NCBI RefSeq assembly: GCF_003837805.1
Contig: NZ_RQIT01000018.1
Location: 1 to 64,000 of the forward strand
Source of the DNA: Bradyrhizobium sp. RP6
Lineage (GTDB): Bacteria; Pseudomonadota; Alphaproteobacteria; Rhizobiales; Xanthobacteraceae
DNA: 64,000 bases
Reading direction: 5' to 3'
How positions within the stretch are numbered: the first letter of the stretch is position 1; every line of letters begins with the position of its first letter. Shown here piece after piece: positions 16,814 to 25,365 of this stretch. The position numbers and the translations under genes are program-made. Below the pieces are notes generated by a model that saw only the letters and a list, made by a program, of their open reading frames with translations, did not search any database and had not been told where the DNA came from.

Positions 16814-19242
16814 GTAGCACCAGTGCTTAGGGCCTTAATCACCGCGTTTCCGAGCGCACGGGTATTGAATTCGGTTCCGGTTGAGTGGTGAGTATTTAGG
16901 CCTAATTCAGAGGCTAGCTGCCGCAGAGTTTCCTTAGCCTCTGGGAGGCGGGCACCATTTTCCCAAACCTGTATCGAGCCCGTCGACATTCTTCGTACGA
17001 CCAGATTGCCCTTGCGTGCCTCGGCTTCCGCTTCCAACGACGCAGTTTGCCGCTGATGATCGATAACACCGAGATAGGCTTCTACCAGGTTGAAAGCTTC
17101 TCGGTTGATCCGCCATCTGGTTCTCTGTTGCGAGAAGGTAACCCCATCGCCAAATAGTGCATCCACGTTGTCGGCGACCTCAATCACGAACCGATGCTTA
17201 GGCGCCTTGCGGTGATCATTGAACACCCATTGGATCCTCGTCCAATCCTCGAAGAAATACTCCTCTAGCAACGGACAAATTTGTTGGCTGAAGATTTTGG
17301 AAAGTCTTTCCATTTTGGAATCGTTGCGTAACGGAAGAAAATAGGCATGGCCAATTCGATGGTCGCGGTCGAGAAGGACCTCGATTCGCTGGTTCATTGT
17401 CTCAACAAGTTCTTCAATATCGATTCCAGATACCTCGATACCCTCAAGCTGCCCGGAGTCCGGCGCCATTTCAACAAACGAAAAGCGGCGCCTCAACGCG
17501 ATGTCCAGTCCCGTGAGCGACCGGTCTGCGGTGTTCATTGTCGCAATCAAGTATACATTATCGGGGACGCTGAAACGCGTCTTTGAGTAAGGCAGAACGA
17601 CTTCAAGCGCTTCTGGCGCGCCTTTCCGCTTAGAGGGTTCGATAAGCGTTATCAGTTCGCCGAAGATCCGTGAAATATTGCCTCGATTGATTTCGTCAAT
17701 GATAAGTACCTTTGCTATAGGCTTCTGTGCTGCTCGGGAACTGTTTGCCAAATAGCGTTCGACGAGCCGCGGGAGGATGTTGTTGTATCCATTGATCAAG
17801 CCAGGCTCCAATTTCGAATCTTGAAGCTTTTCGAACACGTGCTTGTCGCGGATATCATCAATTGTGAGCTCACCATTTCTCACATGCCCGGCCAACGTCT
17901 TGAGAATGCTGAGGCCGATCGGAAGCCTGTTCCCATTTGGCTTTTCTAGTTCAAGCAAATCGCTTGAAATATGGACGACCGAGTAACCGGTACCAAAGCG
18001 ATCGCCAACGTTGAACGGCGGCGCTGATTGCACCGACGGAGATCCGAGTAGAGCACTGAGCTTTTGCTTATCAATTGCGCTCTCTCTTAATTCATAGAGG
18101 GTCATCTGGCTGAATTGATTGTTCATCAGCTGATCGAAAGGAAGGGCTGGCTTATAAACCCGCAGCCATTTCACAGGCCTATACTGTCCGTAGGAGTCGC
18201 TTTCCTCCTCTCGTTCGATTCTTCGATAGGGACCGATGACCTCGCCGATGGCGCGAAACTTCATATTTCCTTCACTGACGACCAACAAATCACCTTCCTT
18301 TACCTTGAACAGGAATGTGTTCACAGCCGACACAGGATACGAATCGCGCGTGACAGACTCGTTTCGATCGATGAACCGTTTGAATATGTCATCCCGGTCT
18401 TTACAGTCGCCGAAGTCGGTTGAGCCGCCGTAGCCCAGAAGTGCGCAATTTTTCTCGATACACTCTTCGAAGATATGCGCATCATCGCCTAGTGAGTTGC
18501 CAAGTGACATCTTCCAAATACGGCGGCCGGCGAGTTCGATCGGTGCCTCTTCTCGTTGGGTCACGCGGGCGAGTGCGGCGGTGCACAGGCTTTTGAAGAC
18601 GCCATCGACAACTTCATAACGGAGTTGACCGTCGTCGCTCGTTTCCGCTCGAAGTCCTTCGACAAAGTCCTCGTAACTAAAGCTTTGATGAAAGGTCACG
18701 AAGCGGATATCGCCCGCCGCCACCAACTCATCGAACCGGCTCTTCAGCACATCGCGCTTCTCCGCATTGTCGGAAAGGAAGTCGGGGTCGAGGACTTCGA
18801 GCGCAGCGTCGATCGTTGCGAAGGTTTTGCCCGTCCCTGGGGGGCCGAAGAAAATGCGGTTAAGGTCAGGCATCATCGGGCGGGGCTCCATCGTCCGCAT
18901 CAAGTTCATGGGCGCAGGCGTCCCACGAGTTTCGAACGTTAGTAGGTATAGATCGGGTGCCGTATCGGTATGGTTGATAACGGCGCAGTCACCAGCTTGG
19001 AGCCCTAGTTCCTTGAAGAGTGAACCGAGGCGTGCTTGCAGGCGGCCGTATCTTCCCAAGATGCAGGTGCGGAGAAGCCGTCCTCCCGGAAGCTCAAGGC
19101 TAAAGCGCTCTAGGCTCTTGCCGGCGTCATCCGCAATGAATTGAGCAGGAAATAAGCTCTGCCTCGACGGTATCGGTATGTAGCCGTTGTTAAGGGCGCC
19201 TTTTGTCAGCTGTATCTTTAAAGCCTGCTCGGGATGCGCCAT
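16810..19242 (-). CDS. mcrB: McrB-type AAA+ NTPase with EVE-like insertion
   Basis: About 810 residues. The N-terminal ~110 residues (ALNNGYIPIPSRQSLFP...GDCAVINHTD) resemble a B3/EcoRII-N-like DNA-binding domain. Walker A GPPGTGKT (about 133-140) is followed by a long insertion from about residue 240 to 350 (WKMSLGNSLGDDAHIFEEC...GDLLVVSEGNMKFRAIGEVIGPY) that looks like an EVE/PUA-type modified-base reader. Then come Walker B VLIIDEINRGNISRIFGELI (about 515-530), sensor NTADRSLTGLDIALRRRF and a C-terminal lid. The ATG at 19242 is preferred because GGAG stands six bases before it. With McrC it would cut DNA bearing modified bases. Confidence 0.9.
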   Translation of the reverse strand: MAHPEQALKIQLTKGALNNGYIPIPSRQSLFPAQFIADDAGKSLERFSLELPGGRLLRTCILGRYGRLQARLGSLFKELGLQAGDCAVINHTDTAPDLYLLTFETRGTPAPMNLMRTMEPRPMMPDLNRIFFGPPGTGKTFATIDAALEVLDPDFLSDNAEKRDVLKSRFDELVAAGDIRFVTFHQSFSYEDFVEGLRAETSDDGQLRYEVVDGVFKSLCTAALARVTQREEAPIELAGRRIWKMSLGNSLGDDAHIFEECIEKNCALLGYGGSTDFGDCKDRDDIFKRFIDRNESVTRDSYPVSAVNTFLFKVKEGDLLVVSEGNMKFRAIGEVIGPYRRIEREEESDSYGQYRPVKWLRVYKPALPFDQLMNNQFSQMTLYELRESAIDKQKLSALLGSPSVQSAPPFNVGDRFGTGYSVVHISSDLLELEKPNGNRLPIGLSILKTLAGHVRNGELTIDDIRDKHVFEKLQDSKLEPGLINGYNNILPRLVERYLANSSRAAQKPIAKVLIIDEINRGNISRIFGELITLIEPSKRKGAPEALEVVLPYSKTRFSVPDNVYLIATMNTADRSLTGLDIALRRRFSFVEMAPDSGQLEGIEVSGIDIEELVETMNQRIEVLLDRDHRIGHAYFLPLRNDSKMERLSKIFSQQICPLLEEYFFEDWTRIQWVFNDHRKAPKHRFVIEVADNVDALFGDGVTFSQQRTRWRINREAFNLVEAYLGVIDHQRQTASLEAEAEARKGNLVVRRMSTGSIQVWENGARLPEAKETLRQLASELGLNTHHSTGTEFNTRALGNAVIKALSTGAT

Positions 19243-19531
19243 GCAACGCTCCATCTTTCGGTAGTTATCGACTCGCCGAAGCTGGTTTCATGGAGTCTAA
19301 TTCGGCCATTTAAGCAAAAGAAGCGCTAGATGTACTTTTGGCGCATGCGGCTTATCCGCGAGCAACTTGTGGTTAAGACGTAGAAAGTTTGGAATGATGT
19401 TGATTGCGATGTGCCCGTCTCGGGTGAGCAGCTCAAAACTGAGCCGGTATTGCTTTGGACGTTAGCCGATGCGCCCCGCCGAATAAGGCGGCTTGTGAGC
19501 ATTCCTTCGGGTCCGTCGCAGAAAAGCAAGT

Positions 19532-20398
19532 TCAGCCTCTTGTCGGGCGGCCCTTTTTTCGTGTCGAAGCTATCTTGAAGATCCAAGAAGATATCTCCCT
19601 TGCGATCACGAACCGTTCGGCCTTCTGAATGACTAGAGTGTTTTGGTTTTTTACCTCCGAGTTTGGCTGCACTCTTGTTGTGACCTGAGTGCGGAGCAGG
19701 GAGGCCGCGACCGAGGTAACGTCCGACAGCTGCGGGCTGAAAAAAACTGCTGCAACTCGGGGGGAAATTGGAAAATAAGCGAAAACGCCCGGCTTCGTAC
19801 CAAGATCTTCGCCAAGAAGCGGTGCATCATCTGAATCCGCCATATCAAAGCAGGGCCAATCTGAAGTGATGTAGTCGTGACCGGAAGAGACAAACAGCGA
19901 CATTCTCAACTTCTGAAATACGTCTTCGCGGTACGCTACGCCGCTCTCGACGAACCTACCGGGATTCAATTCCATCTCTTTAACAGAGTCAGGAATGCCG
20001 CTCGGTTGGAGCTCGAACCGCTTGTGATCTATTGCCCCGGGAACACGGAAATACTGGTGGGCCGCGAAATGGCGAATGACTTGAATGTCGTCATTTGAAA
20101 GGTCGGAGTTCAATCGTTCTGCAGTTTTGTTTGGATCTGCGTCTTCGAATGAGCGGATTTTATTGAAGACGACCGCGGCGTCGGTCTCCACTTTCCCGAG
20201 GATATCCTCAACACGGTTGTCGGGAGCTGCCGAGTCTTCCTCGTAATAATACTCCTCCCACAAGATATTCTTTGGGTTCCTTTCGTCTGTAGAGTCATCA
20301 GTAAGATCGTGAACGATGACCTTTCCGTTCGCATTCTCCCACTGAGCCAAATAGAATCTCGGAACGAAGTGCTGTCTTCTAGTAATTTGACTTTTCAT
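19532..20398 (-). CDS. DUF4238 family protein
   Basis: A protein of about 288 residues opening with RRQHFVPRFYLAQWENANGKVIVHDL, the hallmark of DUF4238, a family of unknown biochemistry often found in defence regions. Conserved-looking segments further on are NILWEEYYYEEDS, VEDILGKVETDAA, the DWPCFDMAD segment (ITSDWPCFDMADSDDAPL) and a late AYFPISPRVAAVFFSP. The start is placed at ATG 20398 because the family motif begins soon after it. It lies alone behind mcrBC on the same strand, about 290 bp upstream. It could be an independent defence or toxin gene; no catalytic residues can be assigned. Confidence 0.8.
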   Translation of the reverse strand: MKSQITRRQHFVPRFYLAQWENANGKVIVHDLTDDSTDERNPKNILWEEYYYEEDSAAPDNRVEDILGKVETDAAVVFNKIRSFEDADPNKTAERLNSDLSNDDIQVIRHFAAHQYFRVPGAIDHKRFELQPSGIPDSVKEMELNPGRFVESGVAYREDVFQKLRMSLFVSSGHDYITSDWPCFDMADSDDAPLLGEDLGTKPGVFAYFPISPRVAAVFFSPQLSDVTSVAASLLRTQVTTRVQPNSEVKNQNTLVIQKAERFVIAREISSWIFKIASTRKKGRPTRG

Positions 20399-20590
20399 TC
20401 TTGCCCCCAGCCGGCGACCGTGCATCTCTACCCGACGCACGACGACGTCCCTATTCGTAAAGCATCAATTAGAAGAATGAAAGAGATTGACAATGTCTAG
20501 TTGTAGGCGCACGCAATCATATGACCCACAAGTGGTCTCGCTTTCATCAGCATAGAATTTCCGATCTGGCCCCGCAAACAACTCGTTAGC

Positions 20591-21022
20591 TTACTCGCGC
20601 GTGTTGGCGTATTCCGTTGCTGCCGCTTTGCAGGCAGTCATCTTTAGACAGGCCAGCACAGCGCCATCCCGCAGGGCGTTCTCATACGAATCGTCTTTGT
20701 GGTTCGCGTGAAGATAGGCCCCGAGCAGAGCCGCGGCGACCAAGATGACGATGTAGCGGGCTCGCTCCAATATTAGCCGCGCCCTAGGGTTCTTTTCGAT
20801 GCGAGTGACCGTCGCCAAGAAGATTGCCGGTGTGCTCACGAGAAGGATGACCAATCGGATGTTGCCGGACTCGATATCCAGCCGCTTAAGAACCGCATGT
20901 TCGAACCAGAGGCAGAGCGCGATGAAGGACCAGATGGTGGCCCAGTAGCTGGCCATATCAAAGAGAACCTTGATGGGGTCGTCCTCACGCAACTTTGGGG
21001 CAGTGCTCTCCGTGCTGGTCAT
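20591..21022 (-). CDS. Small membrane protein, function unknown
   Basis: 143 residues from ATG 21022, which has an AGGA site just upstream. Three hydrophobic segments are visible: YWATIWSFIALCLWF (about 25-40), IRLVILLVSTPAIFLATV (about 55-73) and YIVILVAAALLGAYL (about 93-108). The Cys-containing C-terminus (LACLKMTACKAAATEYANTRE) is predicted to lie on one side of the membrane. No family is recognised. It is divergent from the XRE regulator at 21140, from which it is separated by only 117 bp, so the regulator may control it. It could be a toxin or effector of a defence pair, but this is guesswork. Confidence 0.6.
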   Translation of the reverse strand: MTSTESTAPKLREDDPIKVLFDMASYWATIWSFIALCLWFEHAVLKRLDIESGNIRLVILLVSTPAIFLATVTRIEKNPRARLILERARYIVILVAAALLGAYLHANHKDDSYENALRDGAVLACLKMTACKAAATEYANTRE

Positions 21023-21139
21023 TCCTGCGTTCCTCGTTGGCAGCCAAGCCGATTGTAGACGATAGTCATCATGCCTCAACTGAAAAATGGGACTCATAGT
21101 CCGTAGACCCAAAGTCATCATGACGGCCTGCTCTCGTAG

Positions 21140-21376
21140 ATGGATGACGAGACCGGAATCGTTGATGTGGTGGCAGAGGCCGTGCGGAAGGCCCGCAAGG
21201 GGCTCGGGCTGTCCCAAGAGGATTTGGCCTTAGAGGCGGGGCTAGATCGGACCTACGTCAGTCAGGTGGAGCGGGGCACGCGCAACTGCACCATCATCGT
21301 CCTGGCTCGCTTGGCGAAGGCCCTCAAGACGACCCCTGATAGATTGCTTGTCCCCCAACGGAAGGGGCGGGGCTAG
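21140..21376 (+). CDS. XRE/Cro-CI type transcriptional regulator
   Basis: A 78-residue protein made of one helix-turn-helix domain: VRKARKGLGLSQEDLALEAGLDRTYVSQVERGTRNCTIIVLARLAKAL covers residues 14-61. SQEDLALEAGLDRTYVSQVERG is the recognition unit with the usual Gln and Arg positions. It lacks any extra ligand or peptidase domain. It probably represses or regulates nearby island genes, possibly the divergent membrane protein or the genes at 21864-24562. Position between two divergent blocks fits a local regulator. Confidence 0.88.
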   Translation: MDDETGIVDVVAEAVRKARKGLGLSQEDLALEAGLDRTYVSQVERGTRNCTIIVLARLAKALKTTPDRLLVPQRKGRG

Positions 21377-21863
21377 TCCCTATCTTGTCCGGTGCCGGCG
21401 TAGGTGGTCACTTTCAACACCTGACCCGTCTCGCGCGACAGCGCGGGTGGCCGAGAATCATGCAGAAAAGACGAGACAGAGGAAGAGGACAGCAAGGAGG
21501 AGCGCCCAAAGGTCCCATACCAACAGAAGCCAGTCATGCTTGCTCATGGTCATCTCGCTTCCTTATCAGAAGGAGAGGCGCGATACGGCATGCTTGATGT
21601 GCGTCAAAGGATGAGGACTAGAAGGTGACCTCATGGGAGGGGTGGTGGTCACTCACCCCAGCTTTGAGGTTACCCTTCAGGGTTGGTGTAGGACGACCCT
21701 TAGAGGCCGCGCTTAGGGGTCACAATGGAGGAGGGGTGGTGTCACCCTCCCAACTTGAAGGCACCCCTCAGAGGACCGCTGAGGTGCCCCCTTTAGGTTT
21801 CCCCCCTCTAGCTTCCTCCTCCATTAGCGGAGGCGTAAGGTCGATTTCCCAACTAAGTGACTG
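21377..21863. other. Gene-free stretch with a hairpin array
   Basis: About 490 bp without a convincing gene. From about 21639 several stem-loops follow one another: GGGGTG/CACCCC (21640-21660), GAGGGGTG/CACCCTC (about 21732-21750) and CCTCAG/CTGAGG within GGCACC/GGTGCC (about 21770-21788). The motif GGAGGGGTGGT occurs twice, about 95 bp apart, with degenerate text around it (two rough copies). It lies past the 3' end of the polymerase-like gene and could be a terminator cluster, an origin, or an RNA. Confidence 0.5.
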
Positions 21864-23153
21864 TTATCGTGGACAAAACTCTATCGAGACAATCGCGCGG
21901 GAAGACCCCGTTGCCATGCTGAAAGCAGCCTGCATCGCGTTGGCAGCAACGTCGGCCTTTGATTCCGCGACAAGCACCGCGTCATGAAGTGGCAGGGCGG
22001 TGACCCCGAGGCTCGCCAGATGGGCGATGATCCCGATCAACATATCGCTCTCGACGCGCATCAATTGAAAGCCTAGCCCGGTCCCGAACAAATGAGCGAT
22101 AGGTTGATGACGCGCGGCTAGCATCTCGGTCGCGGTCCGGAGTTTAAAGCCCGAGGGGAAGTGCTGAAGCGTGCCCTCTGGCCAATTCCGGAGAGGTCCG
22201 TCCGAGAACAACATCGCGTTCATCAGCGTCTTCCAGCCATCTCGGCCGGAGCCATCTCCTGCGACGTCATAGATGTCGCCTTCCGGCTGCGGCTTGTCGG
22301 CCCTTGCGTATGCGAGGCGAGGAAAAAGTTGCCTGTAATCGACATCAGCAATTCGCTCGCCATCGATCCGGATGCGCTCAAACCGCTCGGTTCGCTCCAT
22401 GCCCATCCAGAAGCCACCAGCGAGGCGGCCCCCCTGTTTCCAGTCGGCATTATTGAAGATCCGGCGGAGGGAGCGGCGATAGGGAGCGATGACCTGCCCA
22501 TCTTTGCCCAGAGATAGGCCGGCGTCCTGACCAGTCACCGCGATATCTGCGCTGCGCAGACCCTCATTGATGCGCCGTACCTGTCTCGAAAATTGACGAG
22601 TCTTCGCGGACTCGCGAAAGGCAATCGCGCGGGCACGCCCATCATCATCCTTGCCTTCTTTTAAAATGATCAGAGCGCGGTCGTCGACTTGCTCGACGCT
22701 TCGCCAATCGGGTGGCGCTAGCGGAAGATGCTCAGCGAGCGATGCGCTTGGTCGAATGAGCGACGGCACGCGCATTTTATCGGACAGCCTATATCCCCTT
22801 TGCTCCTCCTCGATCAGGCCAAGCGATGCAAGGCCATCTATCGCGCATAAGAAGTGCTGGCCGTAGACCGGGTTGGCGCTGCCATCGCCCCGCCAAAGAA
22901 AGCCGTGCGACCGGGGCACCGCGAGCTTTGGGCCGCAATCGATTGCGCTAAGCAGGATCAAGTTGCAGGCCAGCGCCTCCACGGCGAGGCCGAACTTCTC
23001 CTCATCTGCTTCTTTCCGGGCTCGCTTCCTCGCGCCGCTCGCGGATTCGTGGTGCAGGAGTGCATCGCGCAGGCGGTAGACTGCATAGCGAAGCTCGGCT
23101 GTCTTGGCCCGGAGCAGTGGATCGAACCACATTATGTTGGGTGATTGCGTCAT
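21864..23153 (-). CDS. Polymerase-palm-like protein (family A type), function unknown
   Basis: 429 residues. The C-terminal half has three segments in the order and spacing expected of a family A polymerase palm: RIADVDYRQLFPRLAYA (Asp272, motif A), GWKTLMNAMLF (Lys308 and Asn312, motif B-like) and ALPLHDAVLV (His390-Asp391, motif C-like). GGFWMGMERTERFERIRIDG before motif A is typical of uncharacterised mobile-element proteins of this kind. No exonuclease, primase or helicase domain is seen. The protein may copy or repair DNA of the element, but activity is unproven. It is probably co-transcribed with the zinc-binding-like gene upstream. Confidence 0.6.
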   Translation of the reverse strand: MTQSPNIMWFDPLLRAKTAELRYAVYRLRDALLHHESASGARKRARKEADEEKFGLAVEALACNLILLSAIDCGPKLAVPRSHGFLWRGDGSANPVYGQHFLCAIDGLASLGLIEEEQRGYRLSDKMRVPSLIRPSASLAEHLPLAPPDWRSVEQVDDRALIILKEGKDDDGRARAIAFRESAKTRQFSRQVRRINEGLRSADIAVTGQDAGLSLGKDGQVIAPYRRSLRRIFNNADWKQGGRLAGGFWMGMERTERFERIRIDGERIADVDYRQLFPRLAYARADKPQPEGDIYDVAGDGSGRDGWKTLMNAMLFSDGPLRNWPEGTLQHFPSGFKLRTATEMLAARHQPIAHLFGTGLGFQLMRVESDMLIGIIAHLASLGVTALPLHDAVLVAESKADVAANAMQAAFSMATGSSRAIVSIEFCPR

Positions 23154-23272
23154 GGGGCCGTGAAGTATGTGTTCAAAGTGGCCTGCTCGAACCCTCGATA
23201 TGCACGCACTGCTTCACTCCGACCAGATCGCTCATGAGAATGCTGCGACCCGCGAATACTTTCGGCCATCGA

Positions 23273-24019
23273 TCAGCTCGCCGCGCGGGGCCGTCCATAG
23301 CGCTGCCGGTGGTCCAGGATGCCGGAGACATGCTTCTCAATGACCCAGTCGCAGGGCTCTTCCAGCATGCGCCCCATCTCCCTCAGAACCCGCCCGGTGG
23401 ACTTGGGGAAGGCGTGCATTTCGACCTGCCGCTTCCTGCCCTGATGGTCCTCCAGGACCCACACACGATGCGTGCCGGAGGCCAGACGGTGGACGGCCTT
23501 GCAGATTTGCACTGTCCGAAACTCCTTTGCGCGGGGCGCTGTGGCGTCGGCCTTGATGAGGGCCGCGACGGCGAGGACAATGGAGACAATCCGCTGCGGG
23601 GGCACGCCTTCAACACGGAGCCTCGCCAGTCCGATTTTGGCCCGCTTTGTGGCGGGCATACCTTTGAGGCGGGTCGCAATTTCCACCGGGCCAGCGTCCT
23701 CTAGAGCCCGTCCCATGTCCGCAATCGCGGCGGCGATGAACTTATCGTTAGCTGCCCGAAGGCCGACATACGCCGTCGCTGCCGTGATGAAAGGCCGCAA
23801 CTCGGAAGCCTTGAAGCTCGGCCGCCAGTAGGACCCATGACGCTGCCGGTGCTCAACGTGGCGCCTACAGTGGAAAGGGGCGAGGCCTTCGCGGGCCGCC
23901 TTCATGGTCGGGCGCCCGCAACCGGGAATGGCGCACTTGGCTGATGCTGTGAGCGGGCCTAATCGGATGCTCTCTTTGAGAGCCGCCTTGCGCTTAATGC
24001 TTCTCTTCATTGCGGGCAA
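23273..24019 (-). CDS. Hypothetical protein with a possible CxxxxC...CxxH zinc site
   Basis: 248 residues. Near the N-terminus CAIPGCGRPTMKAAREGLAPFHCRRHVEHRQRHGSY offers Cys29, Cys34, Cys/His at about 51-54, which looks like a compact zinc-binding site. The rest is helical and Ala/Arg-rich. It ends in the polar segment MLEEPCDWVIEKHVSGILDHRQRYGRP. I do not recognise a named family. Its place just upstream of the polymerase-like gene on the same strand (about 120 bp) suggests a joint function such as DNA binding or priming, but this is inference. Confidence 0.6.
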   Translation of the reverse strand: MPAMKRSIKRKAALKESIRLGPLTASAKCAIPGCGRPTMKAAREGLAPFHCRRHVEHRQRHGSYWRPSFKASELRPFITAATAYVGLRAANDKFIAAAIADMGRALEDAGPVEIATRLKGMPATKRAKIGLARLRVEGVPPQRIVSIVLAVAALIKADATAPRAKEFRTVQICKAVHRLASGTHRVWVLEDHQGRKRQVEMHAFPKSTGRVLREMGRMLEEPCDWVIEKHVSGILDHRQRYGRPRAAS

Positions 24020-24034
24020 CTTGGTTGCAAATGC

Positions 24035-24562
24035 TTAGTCAGAGAGGTTCAGTTCGAAACTCGGGGGCCCCTTTGCAACGAACCTTTGTGTCGTATAGAA
24101 CTCGTCCTTGAGATGCGATTTGATCAATCCGATCTGCTCTTCCTCTGTCTCGCCTATTGCCGGCCGCAGGCCCCAATCGAATAGATCAAGATGCCGAACG
24201 GTGGTCTCCCACTGCTCAGCATTCTGGATAGGCGTCACTGGCTTGCCCTGTTGCTGTTTCTGAAGCGCGTTCTTTACCTGCTCGATTCTTGTCTTCAGAT
24301 GTGCGGAGTTTAGGATCAGTTCCAACTTGCTAGGCTCCACTCCGTGCTCATCGAGCGAAGTCAACAGGGCGGCCAAGCACATCATTTCCGGTAGCGTTGA
24401 CTCCTTGCTCTTGATCCAACTCGCAGCGAATCCCTTTAGCGAGCCATCAAAGAAGACTCGGACGCCGTAGGAAAATCTGGGCCGGAGTGGCTTCCAAGGG
24501 TATGGTTCATCCTGCTTTGAGGGGCGGAAGGTCGTGATGAAGGCTCGAACTAGGGAGGGCAT
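24035..24562 (-). CDS. Hypothetical protein
   Basis: 175 residues, no signal peptide or membrane segment. It is rich in charged and aromatic residues: FSYGVRVFFDGSLKGFAASWIKSKE in the N-half and EEQIGLIKSHLKDEFYTTQRFVAKGPPSF near the end. A stretch AHLKTRIEQVKNALQKQQQGK could form a short coiled coil. It is spaced 15 bp from the gene downstream (23273-24019), so the two probably form an operon. No function can be assigned. Confidence 0.55.
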   Translation of the reverse strand: MPSLVRAFITTFRPSKQDEPYPWKPLRPRFSYGVRVFFDGSLKGFAASWIKSKESTLPEMMCLAALLTSLDEHGVEPSKLELILNSAHLKTRIEQVKNALQKQQQGKPVTPIQNAEQWETTVRHLDLFDWGLRPAIGETEEEQIGLIKSHLKDEFYTTQRFVAKGPPSFELNLSD

Positions 24563-24660
24563 TTCACGCTCGCTTGAATCTAAGCTACTTAAATATGATG
24601 CCCTTGATTAGCTCGCTAGAGTTTCGCAGCTTTCTGTCATTGAAATGGTGGCGTGGCCCT

Positions 24661-25365
24661 TCATTTCATCTTCGAGCGCCGCAACCGCATCTCTATCATC
24701 GCGACTGTGGGCGCCGACCATGTCTCCCCTCCCCTCGCAGTAGGGATGCCCCGCGCTGTCAATGCTCGTGCTATTGCCGTAGGCGTCCTTACGCCTTCCC
24801 TCCTTAGGGTGGCTAGAAGGGGCGCAAGGTCTTGTGCTCGTCTATCTGCAAGTCGAGACTGCTCTTCCCTCCCTCTTGCTTGTGCCGCACGGGAAAGGCC
24901 TCCCCCTCGGTGTCCTCCAAGCTGTTGCCCTCGCGCCTTCGCGGCCTTTAGCGCTGACTTGGTACGGACAGAGACTAGACCCGCCTCTAGCTCCGCGACC
25001 GCTGCCATCTGCTGGAGCATGAAGCGCCCGGTGGGTCCTTCAATGGCAGGTAGGTCAGCGAAGCGCACGTCCACCCCCGCTTCTAGTAGGCGCTCTAAGA
25101 AGCCTACGGAGCGGGTTAGGCGATCAACCTTGGCGACCACGAGGGCCGCCCTATGGAGACGTGCTGCTGCTAATGCTTCGTCTAGGGCGGGCCTGTCGCT
25201 GCGTCGTCCGCTCTCGACCTCCGTGAACTCAGCGATGACGTTCGCCTGCCCATCTCCAAGGTAGCTCGCTACGGCGGCCCTCTGTGCATCGAGGCCTAAG
25301 CCTGACTGGCCCTGCTTGCGGGTGGACACTCGGTAATAAGCAACAAATCGGCGCTTCACGATCAT
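24661..25365 (-). CDS. Serine recombinase (resolvase/invertase family)
   Basis: 234 residues. The N-terminal catalytic domain begins FVAYYRVSTRKQGQSGLGLDAQRAAVASYL, with the nucleophile Ser14 in YRVST. ADLPAIEGPTGRFMLQQMAAVAELEAGLVSVRTKSALKAAKARG covers the catalytic end and the long E helix. The C-part (LLATLRREGVRTPTAIARALTARGIPTARGGETWSAPTVAMI) is a short DNA-binding domain of the recombinase type. It could resolve dimers or switch DNA; a partner site is not identified. The base composition and codon use differ from the neighbours (many CTA, TAG-rich), which may indicate separate acquisition. Confidence 0.85.
   Translation of the reverse strand: MIVKRRFVAYYRVSTRKQGQSGLGLDAQRAAVASYLGDGQANVIAEFTEVESGRRSDRPALDEALAAARLHRAALVVAKVDRLTRSVGFLERLLEAGVDVRFADLPAIEGPTGRFMLQQMAAVAELEAGLVSVRTKSALKAAKARGQQLGGHRGGGLSRAAQARGREEQSRLADRRAQDLAPLLATLRREGVRTPTAIARALTARGIPTARGGETWSAPTVAMIEMRLRRSKMK

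Noticed and set aside
19326..19586. An 86-codon minus-strand frame between mcrB and the DUF4238 gene
   Set aside because: It overlaps the DUF4238 3' end in another frame and has no start site or domain.
21625..21987. A 120-codon plus-strand frame across the hairpin array
   Set aside because: It overlaps the 3' end of the polymerase-like gene on the other strand and its sequence is low-complexity repeats; no protein-like pattern.
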